Assembly: GCF_022230885.1 (NCBI RefSeq)
Contig: NZ_JAKGCT010000005.1
Span: forward strand, 372,001-436,000
From: Paenalcaligenes niemegkensis
GTDB taxonomy: Bacteria; Pseudomonadota; Gammaproteobacteria; Burkholderiales; Burkholderiaceae_B
Direction: 5' to 3'
DNA length: 64,000 nucleotides
Shown here: piece by piece, positions 48,330 to 57,949 of the stretch
How the letters are laid out: every line of letters starts with the position of its first letter
Numbering within the stretch: the stretch's first letter is position 1
Notes under the pieces: generated by a model
What the model was told of the DNA's origin: nothing
Seen by the model: only the letters and a program-made list of their open reading frames with translations
Database searches by the model: none
Position numbers and translations under genes: made by a program

Positions 48330-49022
48330 TTAGGCTAGAAAACGATTTAAAAATCCCACTGAACGCTTGTTGGCTTCGTTGGCCGCTTCTTCGACGTAGT
48401 TTGTTCCGTTAGGACGCGCAAAGGCGTGATCGCAATCACGATACAAATAATGCTCCCAGTCCGTGCGCTGATCGGCATCGTCTGTAATTACCTTGCGTAC
48501 ATCAGTGGGTACATAGCTATCCAGCTCAGCAATATGCAGCAAAGTAGGGGCAGCGTCTTTTGTCAGTGAGGGCAACAAATTCTGCAAACCCACACCGTAA
48601 TAGCTAACCGCACATTTAATAGGACTATTACCTGCCATCAGCACCACTAGCCTGCCACCCATGCAATAGCCCACTGCGGCGATCTTATCGTGTCCCAGCT
48701 GTTTCGCTAAAAATGCACGAGTGCTTTCCAGATCGGCAACTGTCTCGGCATCGTCCATGCCCTGCATTAACTCAACTCCTAGATCAAACTGTGCTTGTTT
48801 GGTCGGGTCCAGCTGTAGATCAGGCTCTTGCCGCCAGAACAAATCCGGGCACAGCACATTAAAGCCTTTTTCAGCCCATTTTTTAGCCAACGTCTGCATG
48901 GCTGAATTAATACCGAAAATTTCTTGCACCAGCACAATACCCGGCGCATTGGGTACGGTCGTAGAGACAGACAAGGCTTTCATGCTTTGACCATCAGAGA
49001 TGGGGATCTGTACATATTTCAT
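48330..49022 (-). CDS. Dienelactone hydrolase family protein
   Basis: 230 aa alpha/beta hydrolase. Nucleophile Cys120 in AVGYCMGGR, Asp168 in AELDSYVP and His199 in RDCDHAF form the DLH triad; Glu34 in VQEIFGI matches the conserved gate residue. Cytoplasmic. Carboxymethylenebutenolidase activity is the textbook role, but isolated copies often have other ester or lactone substrates. It diverges from the 2-hydroxyacid dehydrogenase, with R7 between. Confidence 0.88.
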   Translation of the reverse strand: MKYVQIPISDGQSMKALSVSTTVPNAPGIVLVQEIFGINSAMQTLAKKWAEKGFNVLCPDLFWRQEPDLQLDPTKQAQFDLGVELMQGMDDAETVADLESTRAFLAKQLGHDKIAAVGYCMGGRLVVLMAGNSPIKCAVSYYGVGLQNLLPSLTKDAAPTLLHIAELDSYVPTDVRKVITDDADQRTDWEHYLYRDCDHAFARPNGTNYVEEAANEANKRSVGFLNRFLA

Positions 49023-49153
49023 GCGAACTCCTTAAGGCAGCCAGTGGAAACTGGGCTATTGAGTAAAATAACTCTGACACTGCTAGCTTAGCAAAATTAG
49101 CTCTCAGTGTTGGCAGTCAAGGCTTCGTAACTACAGTAAGTCTCTAATCCATA

Positions 49154-49338
49154 GTCTCCTCGTCCCTCTTCGTGACGAGCGTCTTCGGGGAGCGCCGCGA
49201 ACCGCGAGTCAAGCAGGAAAGAAGTGAGCGCTGTCCGAAGCGCGGAGCGCAAGTTCGCGAACGCCTGCTTGACTCGCGGTTCAAGGGCAGTGCGTAGCAC
49301 CGCTCAACGCAAGCGAGCACGAAGAGGGACGAGGAGAC
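49154..49338 (+). repeat. Structured repeat R7
   Basis: 185 bp in a divergent gap. The outer arm GTCTCCTCGTCCCTCTTCG plus TG (49154-49174) pairs perfectly with 49318-49338 (21 bp). The inner arm GAACCGCGAGTCAAGCAGG (49199-49217) pairs perfectly with 49264-49282. The core has GCGGAGCGC where others have GCGCAGCGC, and the left linker has GTCTTCGGGGAG. Other parts of 49023-49468 hold only promoter-sized DNA and the remnant at 49398. Confidence 0.9.
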
Positions 49339-49397
49339 GGCATTATTGGGGCAATGCGATAAAAGCGAAAAATGACATCGTTGAGTTAAAAAGTAGC

Positions 49398-49432
49398 AAA
49401 GGCAGTGCACAGCACTCCTCAATCTACTAAGC
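49398..49432 (+). repeat. Degenerate fragment of the repeat right linker
   Basis: GCAAAGGCAGTGCACAGCAC followed by TCCTCAATCTACTAAGC resembles the right linker of the repeat family (AAGGGCAGTGCGCAGCACCG, CTCAACGCTAAGC) with several changes. It has no matching stems. It lies 59 bases after R7 and looks like a decayed partial copy. Confidence 0.5.
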
Positions 49433-49468
49433 TACATAAAAGCAAACTCAAACCGGAAGCTTCACGAC

Positions 49469-50425
49469 ATGACCCAAGAAAAACCAAACATTCTATACCT
49501 GGGATCCGAGCCCACACCCGGCATGATCAATCGCCTGCAACATGCTGTAAACGTCCACCACATTCCCGACCCCAGCCAGAATACCCACCAACTGGAAAAT
49601 ATAGCTGCGAGCATCAAAGGCCTCGTCACCTCCGCCTCGGTCGGAGTCAGCAATGACCTGCTACATCAGCTCCCTAAGCTCGAAATCATTAGCAGCTTCG
49701 GAGTCGGCCTCGATGCCCTTGACCTTGATTACCTGAAAGCACAAGGCATACACCTCGGATACACTCCTAACGTCCTAAACGACTGCGTCGCCGACCTGAC
49801 GCTTGGGCTTATCCTCGACATCACTCGCCGCATCAGCCAGAGTGATCGGTACGTTCGCGAAGGTAAATGGGCTGCAGCGGCCGCTCCACTACGCACTCAA
49901 AGTTCTAAAAAGCGCCTCGGCCTCTACGGGATGGGCCGCATAGGGCAAGAAATCGCCCAACGCGCCAGCGCTTTTAAAATGCCCATCGCCTATCACACGC
50001 GCACCCCAAACTCTTCGCTACCCTATCTGCATCTGGACAGCCTGGAAAAATTGGCCGGCTGGAGTGACATACTCGTCGTTATCGTGCCGGCAACCAGTAG
50101 CACCAGGCAAAGCATCAACCGTCATATACTTAAAACGCTAGGCGAAAACGGCTACCTCATCAACATCGCCAGAGGCAGCGTAATCAACGAAGCCGATCTT
50201 CTCAACGCCCTGGAACAAGGCATCCTCGCCGGAGCCGGCTTAGATGTATTCCATAACGAACCCAATATAGATCCACGATTTTACGAGCTGGAAAACGTTG
50301 TATTAAGTCCGCACGCCGGCAGCGCTACCCATGAAACACGACAAGCCATGGGCGACCTTACCGTCAATAACCTGCTTAATTATTTTCAAAGTGGAAGCCT
50401 GATAGCTTCCTATTTTGAGAGTTAG
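49469..50425 (+). CDS. D-isomer-specific 2-hydroxyacid dehydrogenase
   Basis: 318 aa. NAD-binding RLGLYGMGRIGQEIAQRASAF (~residues 149-169), the arginine motif NIARGSVINEADLL (~232-245), the acidic partner LDVFHNEP and catalytic His in LSPHAGSATHETR. Most like hydroxypyruvate/glyoxylate reductases. Single-gene unit with a weak Shine-Dalgarno. Confidence 0.88.
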   Translation: MTQEKPNILYLGSEPTPGMINRLQHAVNVHHIPDPSQNTHQLENIAASIKGLVTSASVGVSNDLLHQLPKLEIISSFGVGLDALDLDYLKAQGIHLGYTPNVLNDCVADLTLGLILDITRRISQSDRYVREGKWAAAAAPLRTQSSKKRLGLYGMGRIGQEIAQRASAFKMPIAYHTRTPNSSLPYLHLDSLEKLAGWSDILVVIVPATSSTRQSINRHILKTLGENGYLINIARGSVINEADLLNALEQGILAGAGLDVFHNEPNIDPRFYELENVVLSPHAGSATHETRQAMGDLTVNNLLNYFQSGSLIASYFES

Positions 50426-50540
50426 CTATAACGGGCAGGTGCACGCGGCCAGAGCCAAGGGCTCGGGCCGATTCGCCAGACTAGACATAATGTCCCATAC
50501 TGTAAGAGCACTACTGTTAGTGCTTACTTAAAAGGGTGCT

Positions 50541-51248
50541 ATGTCGGGTTACCTAACCAAGCTTCAAACGATTCAGATTAAAGATGCGGACGATATACAG
50601 CTATCAATGCTCATCGATAACCAGCAGTTTTATGATCCGGATGGGGCAGCAGGTAAACTAGGCGTTTGTTCCGCCTCTTGGCCATTATTTGGGTTGCTAT
50701 GGCCCTCAAGCATTCGACTGGCAAATAAAATATCAGCACGTCCCATACGGGAAGGAGAGCGCATCCTGGAAATAGGCTGTGGCTTAGCTCTTGCCAGCAT
50801 CGTTGCGCACCGACGCGGAATGACCGTCACCGCCAGTGACCGACATCCGATGGTTCAGACTTTTCTGAAGAAAAATCTTGGGCTTAACGGGCTGCCACCG
50901 CTACGCTACAAATTCGCCCAGTGGGGCGACAATCAAGATGAGCTCGCCATCGATCTCGGCTTCGATACCCTTCACAGCCGATTTGATCTGATCATGGCCA
51001 GCGATGTCCTGTACGAACGAGAAACGCCTAACCAGCTTGCGGCCTTTATCGACAGCCATGCCAATTACAAAGCCGAAGTGTGGGTGGTCGACCCGAATCG
51101 TGGATACGCCGGAGCCTTTGGTCGCAGCATGAACGAATATGGTTTTAACCTGACCGAGAGCCGTTTGCTTAGCAGCGAACATATGCTGAACGGCCTGGGC
51201 ATCATGGAGCGATACTCAGGCCGATTCATCAGCTACGCTCGCGGTTAA
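50541..51248 (+). CDS. Class I SAM-dependent methyltransferase
   Basis: 235 aa. Motif I RILEIGCGLALASIVAHRRGMTVTASDRHP near residues 73-102 and the post-motif FDLIMASDVLYERE near 150. The order resembles the lysine methyltransferase (METTL21/ETFB) and nicotinamide methyltransferase-like group. Acceptor unknown. It is convergent with the dehydratase gene (18 bases between stops). Confidence 0.8.
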   Translation: MSGYLTKLQTIQIKDADDIQLSMLIDNQQFYDPDGAAGKLGVCSASWPLFGLLWPSSIRLANKISARPIREGERILEIGCGLALASIVAHRRGMTVTASDRHPMVQTFLKKNLGLNGLPPLRYKFAQWGDNQDELAIDLGFDTLHSRFDLIMASDVLYERETPNQLAAFIDSHANYKAEVWVVDPNRGYAGAFGRSMNEYGFNLTESRLLSSEHMLNGLGIMERYSGRFISYARG

Positions 51249-51266
51249 AAAGCTACCGCTTCAGCT

Positions 51267-53052
51267 TTAGTGATTGTGCCGCGGCAATTGCCGGGCAATA
51301 TCAATGAACTCAACAGCGCTTTCCAGCACCGCGCCGTCCACCAACTGATTGACCTCTTGCCGATAAATCTTTTGCCAAGGCGTTTTGCTGGGTACGATCG
51401 GTGGCGGCGTCTCGCTACGTCGGCGCGCAATTTCATTCTCGTCCACCAAGGCATTGCAGCTACCCTGGTTTAGATCGATGCGGATAATGTCACCATCGCG
51501 CAGCCACGACAAGCCGCCTCCTGCGGCGCTTTCGGGAGAGGCATGCAAGATGGAAGGGCTGTCGGCCGTACCGGATTGCCGGCCATCGCCAATGGTGGGC
51601 AAACTTGTGATGCCACGCTGCAGCAATGCATTTGGCGGCTGCATATTAACGACCTCGGCGGCACCGGGCCAGCCCAGCGGTCCCGCGCCCCGGATGACCA
51701 AAATAGAGCGTTCATCAATATTTAACGCGGGATCGTTAATACGCGCGTGGTAATCCTCCGAGCCTTCGAATACTACCGCTCGGCCTTCAAAAGCCCCCAG
51801 GTCGCCAGGCCGTTGCAAAAACTCCTTATCAAAAGCCGCTGAAATGACACTGGTCTTCATGATGGCAAAATCAAACAGGTTGCCGCTCAGTACCTTGAAG
51901 CCTGCATTTTCGCGCAAGGGCTTAGCGAAAGACTTGATCACATCACGGTCTGTGGTTTCACGTCCTTCAAGGCCAGAGGCAATCGATCGTCCGGTTACAG
52001 AAAGGCATTCCTCATTTAGCAGGCCGTTTTGCCAGAGTTCCCACATGATGGCGGGGACGCCACCGGCGCGATGGAAACTCTCGCTCAGGTATTCGCCGGC
52101 AGGCTGTACATTGGCAAGCAGGGGCACCTCGTAGCCGTATTTTTGCCAGTCGGAAGCGTCGATGCTTATGCCGGCATGTTTAGCCATCGCGGTCAGATGA
52201 GGCTGGGCATTGGTCGAGCCCCCAAGGGCTGAGCAAACGCGAATGGCATTGATAAAGGCGGGCTTGCTTAGAATATCCAGAGGCTTAATGTCTTCCAGAA
52301 CCAGTTCAACAGCCCGTTTTCCGGTGCGGTAGGCAATCTGGCTGCGTTCGCGGTAGGCGGCCGGAATGGCTGCACAGCCCGTCAGTGACAAGCCCAGCGC
52401 TTCGGCCATTGCGTTCATCGTCGAGGCAGTCCCCATGGTATTGCAATGGCCCACCGAGGGGCGGAGTCCAGCGCCGCGCTAAGAAACTCTTCTTCAGATA
52501 TTTCTCCGGCGGCCAGTTTTCGTCTGGATTGCCAGATCACCGTGCCCGAGCCCACTCGTTGCCCGTCGTGCCAGCCGTCCAGCATTGGACCGCCAGAAAG
52601 CACAATAGCGGGAATGTTTACGGTGGCTGCTGCCATCACGGCAGAAGGGGTGGTCTTGTCGCAGCCTGTTGTCAGAACCACGCCATCAAGCGGATATCCA
52701 TAGAGAATTTCCACCAGCCCCAGATACGCCAGATTTCGATCCAGTGCGGCAGTCGGACGTTTGCAGTTCTCGAAAATGGGATGGGTAGGGAATTCGATGG
52801 GTATGCCGCCAGCATCGCGAATGCCGTCTCGCACACGTTTCACCAGCTCAATGTGTACCCGGTTGCAGGGGGTGAGGTCGCTGCCGCTTTGCGCGATGCC
52901 AATGATGGGCTTGCCAGCCCGAAGTTCCTCAGGGGTTAAGCCGTAGTTCATGAAACGTTCCATGTACAGCGCTGCCAGGTCTATATGCTCTTTATTGTCA
53001 AACCAGTCTTGTGAGCGTAGACGACGGGGGGATTTTTATTGGTCGTAGTCAT
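51267..53052 (-). CDS. IlvD/Edd family sugar-acid dehydratase, two frameshifts
   Basis: ~595 aa after two corrections. The ATG at 53052 plus one C in the CCCCCC run near 53028 gives [27 protein letters not shown], the diagnostic N-terminus. One C in CCCC near 52457 joins AALDSAPS to [21 protein letters not shown]. The Fe-S cysteines are in [19 protein letters not shown] and GHCNTMG; C-terminal MTKIERSS is not seen on this strand. In context a pentonate- or hexonate-type dehydratase giving a 2-keto-3-deoxy acid is likelier than valine biosynthesis. Confidence 0.86.
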
Positions 53053-53059
53053 GGCTTAA

Positions 53060-53953
53060 CTATTCCTCTTCAGACATAGCGTTTAGTTTTTCGATTTCAA
53101 GTAATAGAGCGCTGTGATCTAGTTCGCGCTGTGGGCCAGAGCATAGATTTTCAAATAACGATGAAACTGATTCGGTCAGCGGCAAGCGTAAATTCAGGCC
53201 TGAGGCGTGGTTAAGCACGTTATGCAGGTCTTTAAGCTGGTGTTTTGCGGGTCCGCCCGCAACGAAATTGCGCTCTACCATACGCTGACCGTGGATTTCC
53301 AAAATAGTGCTCTCGGCAAAACCGCCGCGTATGGCGTCTCTAAATGCCTGCGCTGAACCGCCTGAAGCCCTGACCAATGTCATGGCTTCAGCAATAGCAC
53401 CTATTGTTACCGCCACAATTTGCTGATTCGCCAGCTTTGCGATTTGCCCTGTGCCGTGCGCACCCACGTAGGTGCTTCGGCCCAGCACGTCCCAAAGGGG
53501 CTGTAACGCGGCAATATGTTGAGGGTCGCCGGCACACAATAAGGCCAGGGTTCCGTCTCTTGCTCCATTTACACCACCCGAAACAGGGCAGTCAATGTAC
53601 TTAAAGCCTTTGCCTGACAGGGCTTCTGCATGCGCGCGCGCAGTACCCGGCGAAATTGAACTGGTATTGATAAAGGTGGCCCCGGCCTTTGCCGCGCTGA
53701 GCACCTTTGCATCGAGCGTAACGGCCGTTACCGCCCGGTCGTCGCTTAGCATGGTGAAAATCACATCGGCATCTTTTACGGCCAGTTCAGGCTTCGTCAC
53801 CACGGAGGCGCCGTAGGGCTCCAGCTCAAGGGCTTTGGTATGGCTCCGATTCCATGCTGTTAAGGGATAGTTGGCTCTGAGCAAGTTCACGCTCATCGGA
53901 AAGCCCATGATTCCGATACCCAAAAAGGCAATGCGTATTGTGTTGGGGGTCAT
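53060..53953 (-). CDS. 3-hydroxyisobutyrate/L-threonate dehydrogenase-family protein
   Basis: 297 aa. Begins IAFLGIGIMGFPMSVNLLRANYPLTAWNR, the beta-HAD nucleotide site. Substrate motif DCPVSGGVNGARDGTLALLCAG near residue 118 and the catalytic Lys in GQIAKLANQQIV near 170. Its ATG overlaps the stop of the next gene upstream (53950-53953). In tetronate clusters a related dehydrogenase (LtnD) pairs with an epimerase-like DenD, as here, but the usual kinase and aldolase genes are absent. Confidence 0.85.
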   Translation of the reverse strand: MTPNTIRIAFLGIGIMGFPMSVNLLRANYPLTAWNRSHTKALELEPYGASVVTKPELAVKDADVIFTMLSDDRAVTAVTLDAKVLSAAKAGATFINTSSISPGTARAHAEALSGKGFKYIDCPVSGGVNGARDGTLALLCAGDPQHIAALQPLWDVLGRSTYVGAHGTGQIAKLANQQIVAVTIGAIAEAMTLVRASGGSAQAFRDAIRGGFAESTILEIHGQRMVERNFVAGGPAKHQLKDLHNVLNHASGLNLRLPLTESVSSLFENLCSGPQRELDHSALLLEIEKLNAMSEEE

Positions 53954-54933
53954 GATTGCACCTGCAGATCGTCTTCCACATAGGCGTGGATGATTTCGTC
54001 GAAGCTTTGTTCCGACTTAAACCCCAGCTCAAGGGCGCGGGTAGCCTCAAAGCCCGGCGCCCAGCCTGTCACCATTTTTTCAATGGCAGGATCCACTTTA
54101 TGTTGAATGAGCTTTACTGCGTCTTCGCCCGCGATGCGCCGCAGCGCATCAATCTGTTCTTCAACCGTAGCACTGACGCCCGGCAGGGTCAGGTTACGGC
54201 GCCAGCCCAGCAGCCGGGTATCGAGCCCGGCGGCATGCAATAAAAAATTGACCGCAGATCTTGGCGATGTGTGCCAATGTTTTACGCTGGGGGAAACGGG
54301 CAGAATGGCGGGCAGACCTTGCAGCGGTTCTCTCAGAATCGACGAGAAAAATCCGGAGGCCGCTTTATTAGGTATGCCGGGACGAATACACAGCGTGGGC
54401 AACCTAAGGCCAATACCATCGACAAAGCCATGGCGTGAATAATCGCTTAACAATAACTCAGAGATTGCTTTCTGGGTGCCGTAGCTGGTGAGGGGCGTGT
54501 GGTGAAAACTATCGGGTATAGGATCGGGAAGGGGAGCGCCAAACACAGCAATGGATGAGGCGAATACCAGGCGAGGGAAGTAGCCCTGTTGTTCATTCAG
54601 GTGGCGTATGGCTTCAAGAAGGTAGCGAGTGCCATCCAGGTTGATTCTATAGCCTTTATCGAATTCGATCTCGGCTTCACCCGACACAATTGCTGCCAAA
54701 TGAAAGATCACATCCGGTTTCTCCGAGACGATGAGCTGTGCGCCGTTTAGCGATGCGAAGTCAAGGCAAAGGGTTGAAGTCTCGATGGATGAATGACTGG
54801 GCCGGGGAGCCGCGACGGCGTCGTAAAGGCTTAGCCTGCTAATGTCTCTACCTTGTAGTTTGCTGATTTCAAGGAGTTTTTTTGTTAGCTTGGAGCCAAG
54901 CATCCCCGCTGCCCCCACGATAGCAATGTGCAT
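53950..54933 (-). CDS. NAD-dependent epimerase/dehydratase family protein (DenD-like)
   Basis: 327 aa extended SDR: IAIVGAAGMLGSKLTKKLLE at the N-terminus, FHLAAIVSGEAEIEFDKGYRINLDGT, catalytic Tyr-x3-Lys in SYGTQKAISELLLSDYSRHGFVDGIGLRLPTLCIRPG. The last stretch is characteristic of D-erythronate dehydrogenase-like proteins. First gene of a leftward operon with the two following genes, divergent from the GlcD-type gene. Confidence 0.82.
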   Translation of the reverse strand: MHIAIVGAAGMLGSKLTKKLLEISKLQGRDISRLSLYDAVAAPRPSHSSIETSTLCLDFASLNGAQLIVSEKPDVIFHLAAIVSGEAEIEFDKGYRINLDGTRYLLEAIRHLNEQQGYFPRLVFASSIAVFGAPLPDPIPDSFHHTPLTSYGTQKAISELLLSDYSRHGFVDGIGLRLPTLCIRPGIPNKAASGFFSSILREPLQGLPAILPVSPSVKHWHTSPRSAVNFLLHAAGLDTRLLGWRRNLTLPGVSATVEEQIDALRRIAGEDAVKLIQHKVDPAIEKMVTGWAPGFEATRALELGFKSEQSFDEIIHAYVEDDLQVQS

Positions 54934-55102
54934 TTTTATGTCTCCGTATAGGGTTTAACCGAATTAAACCTTTGGTGTTTTATTAACTATAGTTAGGTTG
55001 TCTGACAATATGATGTCTGGTTTAGGTGGTCGGGTCAATGGGTCTCAGTCCTAAGTGTGTCAGTCAATCCAATGAGTGAATTCGGTCAAGGCATATGACG
55101 AA

Positions 55103-56550
55103 ATGACGTTGATTAACGAAGTGCTAAGTGAGGTGCTTAACCGTCTGGTTCAGGCGGTGGGCGAAGCGCGTGTACTGCAGGCCGCTGCGGACATGACGCC
55201 TTATTTAAGCGACTGGCACGGCGATGAGACCGGGACTGCAATCGCCGTAGTGCGGCCAGGGTCAACCTCCGAGGTGCAGTCGGTGCTGGCAATTTGCCAC
55301 GAGGCGCGCGTGGCTGTGATCCCCAAGGCGGAAATACAGGACTGGTACTGGGAGCCTTGTCGGCAGAGCCGGCGGCCAAGATAATTTTGAGTCTTGAGCG
55401 CCTGAAGCAAATACGCTGTATCGATGTGGAAAACAGCTCTGTGGTGGTTGAGGCTGGCTGTGTGCTGGCCACCTTGCAGAATGAGGTTGCGGCAAAAGGC
55501 CTGCTGTTCCCTGTTTCATTGGGAGCGGAAGGTAGCTGTCAAATTGGGGGAAACATCAGTACCAACGCTGGTGGTATCAACGTGCTTCGTTACGGAATGA
55601 TGCGCGAGCAGGTGCTGGGGCTTGAAGTGGTTCTGGCTGATGGCCGTTTATGGCAAAACCTCAAGGCCTTGCGTAAAGATAATCGGGGTATTGATCTTAA
55701 CCAGCTATTTATTGGCGCCGAGGGCGTGCTGGGGGTTGTCACGGCTGCAAGTCTGCGTCTATGGCCTAAACCTTTTAGAGTCGCTACGGCCTTGTTGGCG
55801 CTAGAGTCGGTGGCTGACGCGGTGCGTATATACCAGTTGGCGCGTCAGCAATGCGGTGACGTCATGACCGCTTTCGAGCTAATGCCGCACCTGGCGCTGG
55901 TGCTCGCGCAAGAAGCCCTGCCTGATTTGGCTTTTCCTTTTGGTAGCGCACATAAAAACTATGTGCTTCTTGAGTTTTCGGGGGCAGAGCTACTCGACGT
56001 TGAGCAAATGCTCTCTGTTTTCATGGAGCGTATTTTTGAGCGAGGCCTGATCGTTGATGCGGTGGTTGCCCAGTCAACTTCCCAGGCCGATGCTTTGTGG
56101 AAGTTTAGGGAAGGAATGAATGAGGGCCAGGCGCGTCGGGGTGTGCACCTGCGATCCGACGTCTCTGTTCCCATTTCCGGTCTGGCTGAGTTTGTACAGC
56201 AGGCCGAAGTGGCTCTTCAGGCTCGGTTTCCGGCTTCTGAGATATTAAGTTACGGGCACATTGGTGACGGCAACGTGCATATCAATGTGCTGCCGCCGGC
56301 TGAAGCCAGTCATGAGCAACGCCTGGCACAAATTATCTCCGGAACCGACATCATCAACACCATTGTTCATAAGTACTCGGGAAGCATTAGCGCTGAGCAC
56401 GGAATTGGCAGACTAAAGCGTCATGCCTTCGAAGAGCAGATTGATCCGCTACATAACGAGATGCTGCTTTGTATCAAACGTGGTTTCGACTCCCAAAACC
56501 TGTTGAATCCCGGTTGCCTGATCAACATGGTGGACTGCACCTCACCGTAG
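55103..56550 (+). CDS. FAD-linked oxidase, GlcD/D-lactate dehydrogenase family, frameshifted
   Basis: Start chosen at the ATG at 55103; an in-frame GTG at 55076 is possible. The PP-loop FAD domain breaks near 55325 in CCCC: one C more gives VIPQGGNTGLVLGALS joined to EPAAKIILSLERL. Further motifs are GSCQIGGNISTNAGGINVLRYG, LFIGAEGVLGVVTAASLRLWPKP and the C-terminal SYGHIGDGNVHINV and AEHGIGRLKRH. ~482 aa. It oxidises a 2-hydroxy acid (glycolate, lactate or 2-hydroxyglutarate class) to the keto acid. Confidence 0.88.
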
Positions 56551-56601
56551 AAGGCACACTTGCCGGGTAGAAATCACATTGCGCAGGAGTAATCAGTAGT
56601 T

Positions 56602-57338
56602 ATGTCACTTTTTAATCAAATAAGCCGAGCCAAAAGCCTGCCGGAAACGATCGCCCTGGAGATTCAGCAAGAGGTAACAGCAGGCAATTTAAAAGCTGGA
56701 GATCGTCTCCCCACCGAAAGTGAGTTGGCCGAGACCTTTGGTGTCAGCCGAACCGTGGTACGCGAAGCGATTGCTCAACTGCGGCACGAGGGGCTGGTCG
56801 AAACCCGCCGTGGGGTGGGCGCATTTATCACGGAACCCGAGCGTCGGCAGTTTTTACGCATAGAGGGACTCTCGCTGGACGATCCCGAGAGTTTCAGAAG
56901 TTTGTTTCAGTTACGCAGTGTGCTCGAGGTCGAGGCAGCAGGCCTGGCTGCCTTGCTGCACACCGAAGAGGAGCTTGCCAAAATTGACGACGCGCTTTAT
57001 CGCATGATCAATGCAGATCAATGGTCAGGCGATGGCGTGGTGGCAGATCTCGATTTTCACCATGCGATCGCGAGCGCGACAGGTAATGAGTATTTCCCGG
57101 TTTTTATTGGCTTCATCAGCGAGAAGATGAGTGACGCCATGAATACCTCCGGGTCTATGCCGTACGTGAAGAAATCGTAAAAGTGACGATTGCTGAACAC
57201 GTTGCAGTCAGGGATGCCATTGCCAGACGTGATGTGGATGAAGCTCGCCGCACCATGGAAATTCATATTCTTGGGGGCGCTCAGCGAGTGCGCCTGCCAG
57301 TCGAGGATAAGGAACAGCTGTACAAGCCGCGTAAATAG
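56602..57338 (+). CDS. GntR (FadR-type FCD) regulator, frameshifted
   Basis: ~245 aa. The HTH LPTESELAETFGVSRTVVREAIAQLRHEGLVETRRGVGAFI fills residues ~40-80 and is followed by an FCD domain with DLDFHHAIASATGN metal-binding residues. Near 57152 one base is missing in CTCCGGG; its return joins DAMNTS to VYAVREEIVKVTIAEHVAVRDAIARRD and on to EQLYKPRK. Likely repressor of this sugar-acid region, with a keto-deoxy acid or similar as ligand. Confidence 0.85.
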
Positions 57339-57418
57339 AACCCTGCAATTAGAACAAGGGCAGCTAGGAGCGGTAAATCTCAAGACAAAACCGGCGCATG
57401 CTGGAGGAGGCAGTGGTT

Positions 57419-57943
57419 ATGCAGTTAGCGATTGATTGGTTTTACCGTTTTCTCAACTTTTTACTGGTGGTCCTGCTTAGCAGCATGGTGATCATGGTGT
57501 TTGGCAACGTCATCCTGCGGTATGCATTTAATACTGGCTGGACTGTTTCAGAAGAGTTGTCGCGTTTCTTTTTTGTGTGGGTGACATTTATTGGGGCTGT
57601 CGTCGCCTTTAGAAATTACGGACACATGGGAATTGAAACCCTGGTGGCCAGGCTTTCCAGGCGGAATCGACTGATTTGCATGGCCATCAGCAACTTCGTC
57701 ATCATGGCCTGCTCTTTTATCTTTGCCTTTGGCGCCTTTCAGCAGCTTGACGTGAATTTCAGCATGTACGCGCCTGTCAGCGGTCTGGCGCTGGGATGGG
57801 TATATGGCATCGGCATCTTTACCGGCACCTGCATGTTTGTGATTGCAGCGCAGCGGTTCTTGATGGTGCTTTTTGGGCGCGTTAGCGATGAGGAGATCGC
57901 CCGGTTCGCCGGTGAGTTCTCCGACATCAGCACCGCGGGGTAA
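57419..57943 (+). CDS. dctQ: TRAP transporter small permease (DctQ)
   Basis: The ATG at 57419 is chosen because GGAGGAGG lies just upstream; an in-frame ATG at 57398 precedes that site. 174 aa, four hydrophobic segments, and the DctQ stretch GWTVSEELSRFFFVWVTFIGAVVAFRNYGHMGIE. Six bases before dctM. Confidence 0.88.
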   Translation: MQLAIDWFYRFLNFLLVVLLSSMVIMVFGNVILRYAFNTGWTVSEELSRFFFVWVTFIGAVVAFRNYGHMGIETLVARLSRRNRLICMAISNFVIMACSFIFAFGAFQQLDVNFSMYAPVSGLALGWVYGIGIFTGTCMFVIAAQRFLMVLFGRVSDEEIARFAGEFSDISTAG

Positions 57944-57949
57944 GTTCAT

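Noticed and set aside
10343..49338. Repeats as integron attC sites or a CRISPR-like array
   Set aside because: Variable-stem palindromes recall attC, but there is no integrase, no cassette array and no clear GTTRRRY/RYYYAAC ends. Copies are kilobases apart and not regularly spaced.
51267..53052. Biosynthetic dihydroxy-acid dehydratase (ilvD)
   Set aside because: No branched-chain biosynthesis genes nearby; it leads a sugar-acid catabolic region and overlaps none of the ilv genes. Sequence alone does not fully exclude it.
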